This document shows positions 31,440 through 41,487 of a DNA stretch of 64,000 nucleotides, piece by piece (the stretch's first letter is position 1; each line of letters opens with the position of its first letter). This DNA comes from Tigriopus japonicus (Eukaryota > Arthropoda > Copepoda > Harpacticoida > Harpacticidae). Made by a program: the position numbers and the translations under genes. The DNA lies in contig CM021317.1 of NCBI GenBank assembly GCA_010645155.1, forward strand, positions 2,071,565-2,135,564. Direction: 5' to 3'. The notes beneath the pieces were generated by a model. It did no database searches, was not told where the DNA came from, and saw only the letters and a program-made list of their open reading frames with translations.

Positions 31440-32546
31440 CTAGAGCTCCATATTAGAAAGAGTACAATCATATCCAACGCCATCTAGTTCATCCTGCTCG
31501 CAACTGCTCGCCGTTCCCAAAAGGATGCACGAGTACCATCTAAGCTGAACAAATTTTCCAAAATATGAGACCAAGATAACAGTTTTTGAGAAACTAAGGG
31601 GCCTAGAACCCTTATGAAGGGGTCCAAAATGAACTGTTAGTGTGCTTCAAATGAGTTAAGATTGCATTACTTGTAAAATTAGGTTTAAAACTTTAAAAGA
31701 CATTAAGAGAATGAAAATCTATCCCCTTGGACATATTGATGCCAGTGGTGATGGCAACAATGTGATTGGAAATGAAATTGCAGGGCTGCTGAATTCTCTT
31801 CACTCTTGTGCTTCGCTGTCATGGTCATTGCTGAGAAACAGCACAGGGAATTTTCTTCCTCTCTTGACTTCACCCCTGACTGCAATTTAAACTTGCCCAC
31901 CTAGATGCAAGATCACAGGAGTAGCTGGTGGTGGCCAGCAGGGAAGTCCAGTCAAATGCTTGCTAGCTTCAGATGGCTTGCCCAGCTTGCCCACTGACAC
32001 TTGTTAAGAAGGGAACTGATAGGATTGCTGGGCCGGGCCAGCTTTCTCTCTCTCCCTTGCTCTCTCTCGCTCGCTCTCTCTCGCTCTCCACACTGAGCCC
32101 AGTGAACAAACAAGGAGGACTTGACTCAACATTTCAGGGTTGATAGGTAAAGAAAGGAAAACTCAACATTCTCCTCTCTATCAATATTCTATCTGACACA
32201 TTTTTATGGTAGGAGCCCTGATTGCGAACGTTTTCTCTGAAAAGCATTGATCAGAGTGAGGGGTGAGATATTCATTTTTCTCTTGGTCTTTTAGGTTTTA
32301 AACTTAATTTTACAAGTAATTCAGCTTTGAATCATTTGAAACACACTAATAGGTCATTTTGGACCCCTTCATTAAGGTTCTAGGCCCTTTACTTTCTCAA
32401 AAGTTGTCACCTTGTTCTCATATTTTGGAAAAGTTGTTCAGCTTAGAGGGTACTTTTGTATTGTTTTGGGAACGGCGAGCAGTTGCGAGCCAAATCAACT
32501 AGATGGCGTTGGATATGATTGTACTCCTTCTAATATAGAGCTCTAG
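31440..32546. mobile_element. Long-TIR (foldback-type) element, 1.1 kb
   Basis: About 270-280 bp at each end are inverted copies: CTAGAGCTCCATATTAGAA on the left against CTAGAGCTCTATATTAGAA on the right, then GTACAATCATATCCAACGCC, GCAACTGCTCGCCGTTCCC and CTTGTAAAATTAGGTTTAAA, all found on both sides. TCAAAT flanks both ends (31434-31439 and 32547-32552) as a possible target duplication. The interior has a CT-rich microsatellite and no transposase. Confidence 0.85.
32042..32089. repeat. CT-rich microsatellite
   Basis: An imperfect (TC)n / CTCTCTCGCTCG tract within the long-TIR element. Confidence 0.85.
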
Positions 32547-32552
32547 TCAAAT

Positions 32553-33137
32553 CAATACAAGCCAGGTCAGTTTGCTGAAGAACACAATTGAATTAATCCA
32601 AATGGAAATCCCAATTCTCTTCATTTGCCACCCACTCCAGAAATTCAGTCCTTCTGTTTTTTTACTCAGTCTTGAAGCAAGAAAGGAAAACTTCCTTTAA
32701 ATGAGAGCTTGATAAATGATAACTAATTGAGATTTTTGAGTTCATTCAAATTTTTTCAGGAAGTTAACAAAAGTTCAAATGAATAGGCAAAGTTTGCTTA
32801 ATATCTTGCTTGCATCAAAATAGCAATTTCATTCTGTCATTGCTTCAAGACTGAGGAAGATGAACAGAAGGAAGTCGCCTTTCTTTTGCTTTTATTGACC
32901 GCCTTCTCCTTTTATGAGACTTCCTCCAAGCCCAAAGAGGTCAGGTCCAAAATATTATTCACCTACAACTTACTTTACTACCCTACATATCATTTTATTA
33001 CCCTACCATTCACTTTATTACCCTATGAATGAATCATGTCTTTACAAATACATCTCAGACGCACAATTACTTGCACGTCTGTAGCCCCCGTCTCAATGAC
33101 GGGGAAGTCGTGATAGGCTTTTATACCATGGCACTGA
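32553..33137. other. Intergenic DNA with a short tandem phrase
   Basis: Three units of ATTCACTTTATTACCCTA-like sequence occur at about 32958-33026. No gene recognised. Confidence 0.4.
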
Positions 33138-33146
33138 GTAGCCAAC

Positions 33147-35146
33147 TATGAACGTTACATGGATTGAAAATCCACGTACAAAGGAGCCGATGTACATAAA
33201 CAAACCTCAGTGAAGGGCAAAGTCAATCAGGGTTGCGAAAATATGCTACACACATGGCAGTTAGTAGAAACACATTTTTCTTTAAGAAATCATATTGCAA
33301 AAATATTTTTGTTTTATTCATTCAATAATTAAGCAAGTTCTCTCCATAATCTTCATTGTAGGTAGATTAAGACTAAACCTATTTCAACTCCTAACCCATG
33401 CTTAAACTTGGCAACATTAGGTCAGATGTTTTGTGTATTCCAAGGTGTGCTAGCAAAGTTGACTTCGAGGCAACTTCAAGGCAGTTTCAGCCGTTTTGTT
33501 GATAGCATAAGCTTTCTTGAATCAGAAGTACACCAAGCAACTCATGAAAAAGAGAAGGGTACCACCGGTGCCAAGGTGCAACAAGTAGATACGTCAACAA
33601 TTTTCCAACGCTCATATGTTTAGCATGCACAAACATGTGCTAGTTCAATTGACTTCAAGTAAACTTCTAGCAAGCTTGGTCGCTATTTGGGCTTAGCATC
33701 AGGTTTAATTGATGAGAGGTTCTCCCAGAAGCACGCCTAGAGGGGAGCATTCCAACGTTGTGGAAGCACTCCCATTTGAATACTTCAACGCTGATCAATC
33801 GAACTGCAAGCGAACTTCCTTCCAGTGTTTCCTTAAATTAGCTGCCAAAATTTGCATGCTGCTGTGAGATCAATCAATGTTTTGAGTTGAATGGAGTAAT
33901 ATGAAATAAAGAAGGAGAAATGTGGAATAGCTGAACCAGCGGGCAATTAGTGTTTTGAGAGGATGAATTTACAATCATAGATGTAGAGGCACTTCTAGGT
34001 TGGAACGAGAGACCTACTTTTCAAAATGGCAGCTGTCTCAACAAAACCAGCCAATTGAACTACATAGTGTACTAACAAGTACACTTTCTAGAGTTGCCAT
34101 CAAAACATATGCTCACACCATTTACTTGAACTGGACGATTCATATTGCGTTTGGCACGATTTGTCAAAATTGCACCCAACAAACTATCAGAGTGCCACAA
34201 GTTCAAATTGAATTAGAATATGAAATCACTGAATGCGATTTGGTTGGGTTGCAGAAATCTCCAAAGGAGTTGTGTTTATAAAGTTAATGAAAAGTTTACT
34301 CTCAAGTAGACTTTGGAGCATACCTTCAAGTAAACTAGCAAGCATTCCAAGACCAATACAACCAAAACATATGACCTATTATGTATCTGCAAATGGAAAA
34401 TGAGTTATGATGTCATGGGGAGCTATATACCTGGTATGGTAGTGTTGCCAGTTTGGAAGTGTGTTAGATTTGCCAAAAGGATGATGTGCCCCTCTTTTTA
34501 GGGGATTTTACTATCCCAAAATGGTTGTGAGCATAGAAACATATGTCAATGATTAAACTCTCTTTACAGGGAATCCCATTCCTTGTAGCAGTATTTAAAT
34601 ATCCCCTCCCCCCCAAAATATATACAAGGAATGGGATTCTCTGTAAAGAGAGTTTAATCATTGATAAAATTTCTACAATTAATGTTTATATGATATTTGG
34701 TCTACCAATGAGTTACTGTTGGCAGATCTATACAACCCTTGTATAGTGGGTTGGTCAGGAAAAGTGTTTAAAAATTTGTCCACAATCCTGCCTTAAATGC
34801 AAAGAATCTGGAAGAAATATCAAGGCATGTTTAAAGTTGTTTGCAAAATTTTTGTTTGTTTTGTAAGGCAAATTCATTACTAAAGTCATTAGAATTTCAG
34901 TGACTTGAAATAGGATATCAAAAACCTCCATAAAATATTAGTTTAGGAGATAATATCACTCTCTTGGCAAATCAAATTTTAAAACATGTACACATACCAA
35001 ACATAATAATTCATAGAAAATTGTGCCAATAGTAATGGCGTGTCTAGCATTTTTTGGCAACCCTGATTGACTTTGCCGTCCACTTGGATTTGTTTATGTA
35101 CGGCGGCTTCTATGTACGTGGATTTTCAATCCATGTAACGTTCATA
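33147..35146. mobile_element. 2.0-kb TIR element with perfect 9-bp target duplication (Mutator-like?)
   Basis: The left end TATGAACGTTACATGGATTG and the right end on the other strand are identical for 34 bases and remain similar for about 105 bp (for example GGCAAAGTCAATCAGGGTTG on both). The flanks are the exact 9-bp duplication GTAGCCAAC (33138-33146 and 35147-35155). Such a duplication with long TIRs fits Mutator-like elements; Merlin (8-9 bp) is possible. No transposase is recognisable. The short frames at 33408-33623 and 34000-34281 match no family I know. Confidence 0.88.
34546..34666. repeat. Near-perfect palindrome nested in the 2.0-kb element
   Basis: Left arm TCAATGATTAAACTCTCTTT through TCCCATTCCTTGTA (34546-34587); right arm TACAAGGAATGGGA through GAGAGTTTAATCATTGATA (34624-34666). 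The loop is about 36 nt and contains a C-run. Its CAGGGAATCCCATTCCTTG core also occurs near 370 and 54618, which shows a dispersed family. Confidence 0.88.
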
Positions 35147-35216
35147 GTAGCCAACACACCAACTGATGTACTTGAGATGAAGGGAGCTTGCTCTTAGTAC
35201 CGGTATTGAGTAAGCC

Positions 35217-36037
35217 AAGGAGGACGGTATTACGTGGAGTGGGATCAAGCGAGGGCGCGTTACTGCGTTGGTGTGAATTTTCCTGCGTGATAGCCTGGAG
35301 TTAATGAAGAAGTTCAATATAATTCGGATTAATGTCGTTTTATTGACATAAGTCATAAAACAAAAGTCCACAAGGATTCAATGAGCAATCATTTGATGCC
35401 CAATTGATGTCTCTCAAAGAATTCAAACTGTGTTGTTTCATTGTGTTAAGTCAGATATCTTCAAACTCCTGATCTACTGACTTGCTTTGTGATAGTGATT
35501 GTCCACCTGATGTTGAAAGCAACGTGATTTTTATCATTGGGGTTGTTTAAGGGCATTTTTCTCTTTGTAGAATGCTAAAAAAAATTTCTTTGAATCTTTA
35601 TTCAACATTTTACAGTCTTCTTTTGGCTTTAGAACCCCAATTAAGTGCTAAAAACAAAGACAGAGAAGAACATTCATATCATTGTACAAAGAGAAGAATG
35701 TCCTTGAACTATCCCAATGATTAAAACAATGTTGCTTTCAACAAAACATGGACAATAACTATCACAAAGCAAGTCAGTAGATCAGAAGTGTGAAGATATC
35801 TGACTTAACACAATGAAACAACACAGTTTGAATTCTTTGAGAGACATCAATTGGGCATCAAATGATTGCTCATTGAATCCTTGTGGACTTTTGCTTTATG
35901 ACCTATGTCAATAAAACGACATTAATCCGAATTATATTGGATTTCTTCATTAACTCTAGGCTATCACCCAGGAAAATTCACACCAACGCAGTAACGCGCC
36001 CTCGCTCGATCCCACTCCACGTAATCCCGTCCTCCTT
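35217..36037. mobile_element. Foldback element, arms about 350 bp
   Basis: The left arm (AAGGAGGACGGTATTACGTG onward to about 35570) and the right arm (about 35680-36037) are inverted copies of about 90% identity, joined by about 110 bp. Flanks GAGTAAGCC (35208-35216) and GAGTAAGCA (36038-36046) agree at 8 of 9 bases, like a target duplication. Nearly identical short frames on opposite strands (both beginning MDFCFMTYVNKTTL) are a by-product of the inversion. It lies only 60 bp from the 2.0-kb element. Confidence 0.88.
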
Positions 36038-36171
36038 GAGTAAGCAAAGCATGCTAGTTGGATAGTACGAATGAACATGGTTGAACTGATTTTCAGGGTT
36101 AAAAAATTGTAACGGAAGTCCCAGAAAGGATAAGTTGGTCAACAAAATACCATATGCACCCACAAATGAAG

Positions 36172-36293
36172 GGAGGAATGGTCAAGATCCGACATCACTC
36201 GTTTCATTTTAATTGACGCCCCTCGGGCTGACGCCCTCGGGTCGCCAATAAAATGAAACTCCCTCCGCCGGATTTTGGCCATTACTCCCTTCC
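36172..36293. repeat. Small foldback MITE
   Basis: Arms of about 55 bp: GTTTCATTTTAATTGACGCC (36201) faces GTTTCATTTTATTGGCGACC on the other strand (36259 downwards). The similarity goes on outward through AAGATCCGACATCACTC and AAAATCCGGCGGAGGGA. The centre is CTCGGGCTGACGCCCTCGGG. Confidence 0.7.
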
Positions 36294-37182
36294 TTTGCAG
36301 GTGCATAAATAGTATTTACGGCAAAATTTCAGCTTGTGATGTGACAATATTTCTTAATCTGTAACTAAAAATGAGGAGAATATTTCCACATGTGCAATCC
36401 AGATGCAATTTTCAGGTTTTTCAATCCAACAAAAAAGAATAATTATAATCAAAACCGAATAGCAAAACCTGGACTCACACAAATAAGGACAAAAACACGT
36501 TTTCTTCCGAAAAGAAATGTTTTCAAATTTGGCCTTTTCCAAGACTCTTGACAAAACTACTACTTACGAATGGTGGTTTTCAAGTAAACGTCACAAGCAG
36601 ATTACGGACTTTTAAATTAAAGTAACACTAATGCCATGTACCATTCAAAGTCGTCATTTCCTTAAAAATAGGGCTTTTTAAAAGCGCAATTTCGCCATTT
36701 TGTACATAATGTTGTATTCCTGCCTTCACTCTAGTCATCTATGCTCATGCTCGTACTAGTCATTTCCATTATGTATATATACCATGTCCTCTTGGAAGAA
36801 TACATCTAGTCATTTACCAACATCTCCTGATGCGAAACTATAAATAAGCTTAACTTTGTTAAACATTTGGTTCAACTTTAATTATTCGAAAAGCAATTGT
36901 ACTTCCAAGGATTAAAAAACTGAGCTTTTTCTCAATTCAATGTCCTTTTTCAAGAACGGGAGTCTAGGAATTTAGATACATTTTCAATTCAATTTAAAAG
37001 GCCATCTCGATCAAGAAATTCGAAATGAATTCATGAATCAACAATGTTAACCTTCCACACGTGGTGAAAAAAAAAATATTATTTTAAAGTTTTTCTCTTT
37101 ACGCCCTCAAAATACATTTTAGTGGGCATTACGTGAAACCTTCAACTCACTCGGACAGAAATTGTTTGGGTACCATTGGAAC
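36294..37182. other. Intergenic DNA, no gene recognised
   Basis: A+T-rich, without domain-bearing frames. Confidence 0.4.
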
Positions 37183-37190
37183 CACCTAAC

Positions 37191-37482
37191 TAGAGGGCTA
37201 ACAGAGAAATGACACTCTGAAAATATTCCTGATTCACCAAGCCTGCACTGTGTACGCCCGATGGGATTTGAGGTTGAACATGCTAAGTTACGTGATTCAT
37301 AACCCAAACTTGCCTTTTTAGGGAGTCAGCGGCAAAATTGCTCATACAACTGCTTTGGTTGATCAAGAGCAATGTATGATGAATCAAGTCACTTGACACC
37401 CTTGCTGCCGGGATCAACGAAGTGTGTTCAAAACAAATCTCCACTGACTGTAGTGGAGTGACATTATTCTGTTAGCCCTCTA
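37191..37482. mobile_element. 292-bp MITE, copy 1 (TAGAGGGCTAACAGA termini)
   Basis: The TIR TAGAGGGCTAACAGA and its inverse at the right end, with the exact 8-bp duplication CACCTAAC on both sides (37183-37190 and 37483-37490), define the element. Copy 2 at 48006-48297 is the same length. The 8-bp duplication fits a hAT-type origin. Confidence 0.93.
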
Positions 37483-37490
37483 CACCTAAC

Positions 37491-39599
37491 TACACCGAGA
37501 CTGGGTAAAATAGTACTTATTAACCCAATAGATGCCCGCATCCGGATATAGATAGAACTCGGGTTTGCGACAACTGACTTTTAGCCAAGCAAGAGGGCAA
37601 GATCATGAACCCTTGGTAGCGGCCGGAGTGTTGTTTCCTTGAAAACCCCTATTTTTGTCATCTTCTCACAAGCGATTTATGAAGTTTGTGTGTCCCTAGT
37701 TTGCTTTTTTTCCTAGACACTGAAGTGTCTGTTGGTACATGGAATGAGTCTAGACTGTTTCGGTTCCAAAAAAGTGAAGTTTTTGCGATGTGAAATATTA
37801 AGTAGGACTTCACGAAAGGTAAAGTCAGGAAGGTTTCCAAAACCTTGACCTATTTTATGAAGCTGCGTGAATACAAATTGTTAAGTTGCGCTTAGCAATT
37901 GAAACTGACTTTGAAAGAGTCAACTCAAAATTTGAATGTTCCTTTTAGTAATTTTATTTGAAAAAGAATGCTTTGTATTTTCGTGGACAAGTTTATCTCT
38001 TCCACTTTTCAATATGATCACTGAAAAGTGAATATGACCATGATTTATTCGCCCACTTTGAGTGGCTGTAACTTAAACATGCGAAAAGGTATCGCCGTGA
38101 AATTCACCAGAATTTGTGGCTCTAGTGTTATAAATCGTCCTTCAGGACCCTGGCAAATCAAAATCAAATGGCTCTTTGAAGCCATTGTTCCTTGAACAAC
38201 TTTTTGAACAAACTTTTGATATTTCCTACAGAGAAGGATTTAAGCACTTCAAACGAATTTATTTAGATAAGCAGAGCAAAAGCCGTCCACACAGAACAAA
38301 ATTCCCAATCAGAAAGTTGGATGAAAAAGCGAAAGAAAAAGGTGGAACGTTCAAAATCAATTCAAAATCAAAGAAAATCCTGACACGTTAAGTTCCCATT
38401 TGCATCAAAATCTTGAACTCCCTTCTTAACAATCCCGAGTTAACTCTTGAAAATCTGGGAACAAAGAGCAAATCCGTAAAATGTCATCCTTTGAGCGACA
38501 ATTTCTATTAATTACTATGACTCACGTCTGCACAAAACCTGACCCAAGGATTTATGAAACATTGACGTCCTCTTAAAAATCCAATTTGAGCACTTTCATG
38601 ACGCCATGCCGTTTGTCAGATCTATCTTTATGCTCAAATTCAGTTTTACAGAGCCCAATACATGTAGTATACTGAGAACGTCCTCCATTAGTTTGAGGAA
38701 ATGCTTTAAACCAAGGTGTAAATATGTGATTCCTTGTGAACTGACAATTGGTGAGTAACACGTCAAGGCCAATATGTCAATGCAATTGTGCTCCGCAAGA
38801 ATTCATGAAGGAAAGCCTAATTTTTTAAATGGGACAAGGAATATTTCTATTTTTGCCAAACAATCCTGACCATGGTGAGTGAGGTTTACTAGTGTGCTGA
38901 AAGCGCATCTTTTTGCAAGAAATATCCGGTCCGTTTTGATTACGCGTACTAAAACTGAAAGCAGATTTAGTAGGTACCGTAACGAACATATTTGAGAAAA
39001 AAAAATCGAGCTTTTCACTTGTCAAAAAAAACTGAAACATAATTATTTCCTACTTTACAAAATTTGATGGGCCTTTTTCCCATATCACGATGGTCAACTC
39101 TGCTGTTTCAAGGTATTTGCTCAAATACCTAGATTTAGAGAAAAAAAATTACGTCAGAATGTCTAAAGGAAGATATTTGTACAGGGGTACATCATTCATT
39201 GGCCCAAAAACTCAAATAAATGTAATCATATTGACATTAAAAAGCCTCACTCGAAGTTTTGGTATTTGAGCAAATTCTAACTCTGAAATTTTAACCACCG
39301 GGATGGGTAAAAAAAATCTAGAGGTAAATTTTGAATGCAAATAACTTTGTAAAGTCAGCTACGAAAACCTTAGATTTCAATAAAGCCCTCTTAACTAGTT
39401 GATTAGAATCCAAAACCGATGAAAGGGCTTTTTTTATAATTTTGAACTAAGGCAATAACAGACTAAAAAGTAATGAATAGTTCCGTTGGTCAAATTGTTT
39501 CAAATATATTGCAATTCCCATGCAAAGCACGTAAAAGTCATTTTTTCATTATCAAAAATTGCCAAATCATTATGAAACACACCCTCGGAAGTCCTCGGT
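37491..39599. other. 2.1 kb of intergenic DNA, no gene recognised
   Basis: The short frames (38176-38391 plus, 38573-39040 minus) have no recognisable domain. It is the 3' side of the DUF6940-like gene; no clear AATAAA on the minus strand lies close to its stop. Confidence 0.4.
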
Positions 39600-40319
39600 C
39601 TACGTTTGGAAAATCTTGTACTCGTTGAAAGTGTAATACTTGGGAACCGAATCCATTCGAACATGAAGCCAATAGACTCCTAATCCAGATGTTGAAAGCC
39701 ACACTGGTTTTTGTCCTTGATCTTTAATCCTTGAGCTCATTGTTTTACCCACAACTCGCCAGAATTCTCGAATCTGAATATCGTCACCCTGACGCACAAA
39801 GTTGGCCAGATGGGCATAACAACCCTGATCTAGCATCACTTTAGGACATGGGGCCACTAGTTTGGCATTCCTACCTAAATTGTAAAATGCAACAACATCT
39901 TTGGAACATTTATCAAAGTGTTCTTGGAACGGATGGAGTTCACTGTTTTGGACTCTAGCCAAAGAAGGCGAATTCACGAGGACAAACTCAAAAGGGCGTG
40001 AAATTTGGGCTTCTGACACAGCTGGAGTTTCAAAGAAATAGGCCCTAAAACTAGGGTTGCCATTTCGGAGAACTTCCAAGAAGGCTGACACAAAATCTGG
40101 ATCACTTTGCAATAAGTTGAGCACACTTTTATAGGACAGATTATTGTTTCCATCTTTGGCGTGGAATTGGCTCACATCTTTGGAAATGTCATTTTTTACA
40201 AAGTGGTATTTTGAGGCCATGCTTGGTTCACGTCCAAAACTGAGGATTATTATAATGAGAAAAATAAATCCGATGCCGCTGAAATGTCTTGCATCCATCA
40301 AATTTCTGAAAAAGAACAT
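39600..40319 (-). CDS. DUF6940-like secreted or membrane-anchored protein
   Basis: A single-exon frame of 239 residues from ATG to stop. Residues 14-30 (FSGIGFIFLIIIILSFG) are a hydrophobic stretch after a short basic N-terminus, so it is probably exported or anchored. The rest looks globular. The pattern PFEFVLVNSPSL, then VVAFYNLGRNAKLVAPCPK, then CYAHLANFVRQ, then WLSTSGLGVYWLHVRMD and PKYYTFNEY is what I remember for the DUF6940 family of unknown function, found in bacteria and scattered eukaryotes. This recall is unverified. It lies about 250 bp downstream of Tat-SF1 in the same direction. The second Met (MDARHF) is an alternative start, and a missing 5' exon cannot be excluded. No biochemical role can be given. 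Confidence 0.75.
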   Translation of the reverse strand: MFFFRNLMDARHFSGIGFIFLIIIILSFGREPSMASKYHFVKNDISKDVSQFHAKDGNNNLSYKSVLNLLQSDPDFVSAFLEVLRNGNPSFRAYFFETPAVSEAQISRPFEFVLVNSPSLARVQNSELHPFQEHFDKCSKDVVAFYNLGRNAKLVAPCPKVMLDQGCYAHLANFVRQGDDIQIREFWRVVGKTMSSRIKDQGQKPVWLSTSGLGVYWLHVRMDSVPKYYTFNEYKIFQT

Positions 40320-40520
40320 GAGCCTGTGTTTATTATTTTGTTAATATTAATAAATGACCTACATTAACCACCTCCTTGATTCAGACTCTTTAGGAGATCA
40401 AGGTGGTCATGTCAAAAAATTTATTCATTTAATTGAGCAAGAACAAGACATTGATAAAGACATCATTCCCCTAGGGATGCAGCGCTAAAGCAAAACTGGC
40501 TTCGCCGACATTTAGCCCTC

Positions 40521-40526
40521 TTTATT
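40521..40526 (-). terminator. Polyadenylation signal AATAAA of the Tat-SF1 gene
   Basis: AATAAA on the minus strand lies 45 bases downstream of the stop codon at 40571, a normal distance for the 3' end of the Tat-SF1 transcript. Confidence 0.6.
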
Positions 40527-40570
40527 TGGAAACTTTTCAATATGAAGAAAGATGCAGGATTGTATCATGA

Positions 40571-41487
40571 TCATTTGGAAATCGTTTTCTGCTCTGTCTT
40601 TTGATCTTCGTCCTCTTCACTCTCCAAAAGGAACTTGTCCCAATTGGCTAATCGTGCCTCTTCCTCTTCTTTGGTCTCCTTGACCTTGTACTTGGTTTTC
40701 CCGTCCCAAGTCTCTGCACTCATGACACGTTTGTTGAAGAAAAGACGTCCATTCATCATTGAAATAGCCATATCCGCCTCTTCAGGAGACTCAAAGGACA
40801 CCTGGGCCACACCCTCTGGGTGTTTGTCATACACAGTCACTTTTTTTACCGACCCAAATTTGCCACAATGTTCCCGGAGTCGATCTGAATACTCGAGGAT
40901 CAAGGATGCGTCCTTGTCGAACTCCTCAGGAGCAAACAGATTTTTTACCACAATGACTTTGTCCTTTTTGGCCCTTTCTCCACGCAATTGGTCCACTTCC
41001 CAGGCCAAATACTTTTCATGCTTCTTTTTGAGCACTTCTAGCTCCTTTTTACGAAGCTTTTTGGGCTTTAATTTGGCGTCATACTTTTCACCTTTCATCT
41101 CAAACTTGGCTCTTTCTACAGTGACCTCACTTTCGTCCAACTTGGTTCCATCCAAGATTTGCAAGGCCAATTGAACGGACTCTTGCTTGACATAGGTACA
41201 CAAGGCATCTCCCTTGGGCTTTCCAGTAGATTTATCCAAATATAATTTCACTTTGGGCTTATTTGTTCGAACGTCGATCTCTATCATGCCACATTTAGAC
41301 ATAAACTTCACAAAACTCTCTTCAGTCATGTCTTCTGGTAAACCACAAACATACACTTTGGTGGTTTTGTTCTCGTCTTCTTGGAACCATTTAGGCTTTT
41401 TGGCTTCTGGTTGAACTTCTTCGACTTTTTTCATATCTGGAATTTCGGGTTCTTTTTCGGGCTCTGGGCGTGTGGGTTCGGCTTTGC
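40571..41487 (-). CDS. HTATSF1: Tat-SF1 coding exon 4 (both RRMs, stop)
   Basis: The acceptor TTTCCTTAATTTCAG is followed by GCAAAGCC, completing G205. It encodes a proline- and glutamate-rich lead (KAEPTRPEPEKEPE), the KPKWFQEDENKTT junction, both RRMs and the acidic C-terminus ending in TISK and TGA. Confidence 0.95.

Noticed and set aside
35126..36065. Two nearly identical small proteins on opposite strands (MDFCFMTYVNKTTL)
   Set aside because: They are the two arms of a foldback element, so the identity is structural, not evidence of coding.
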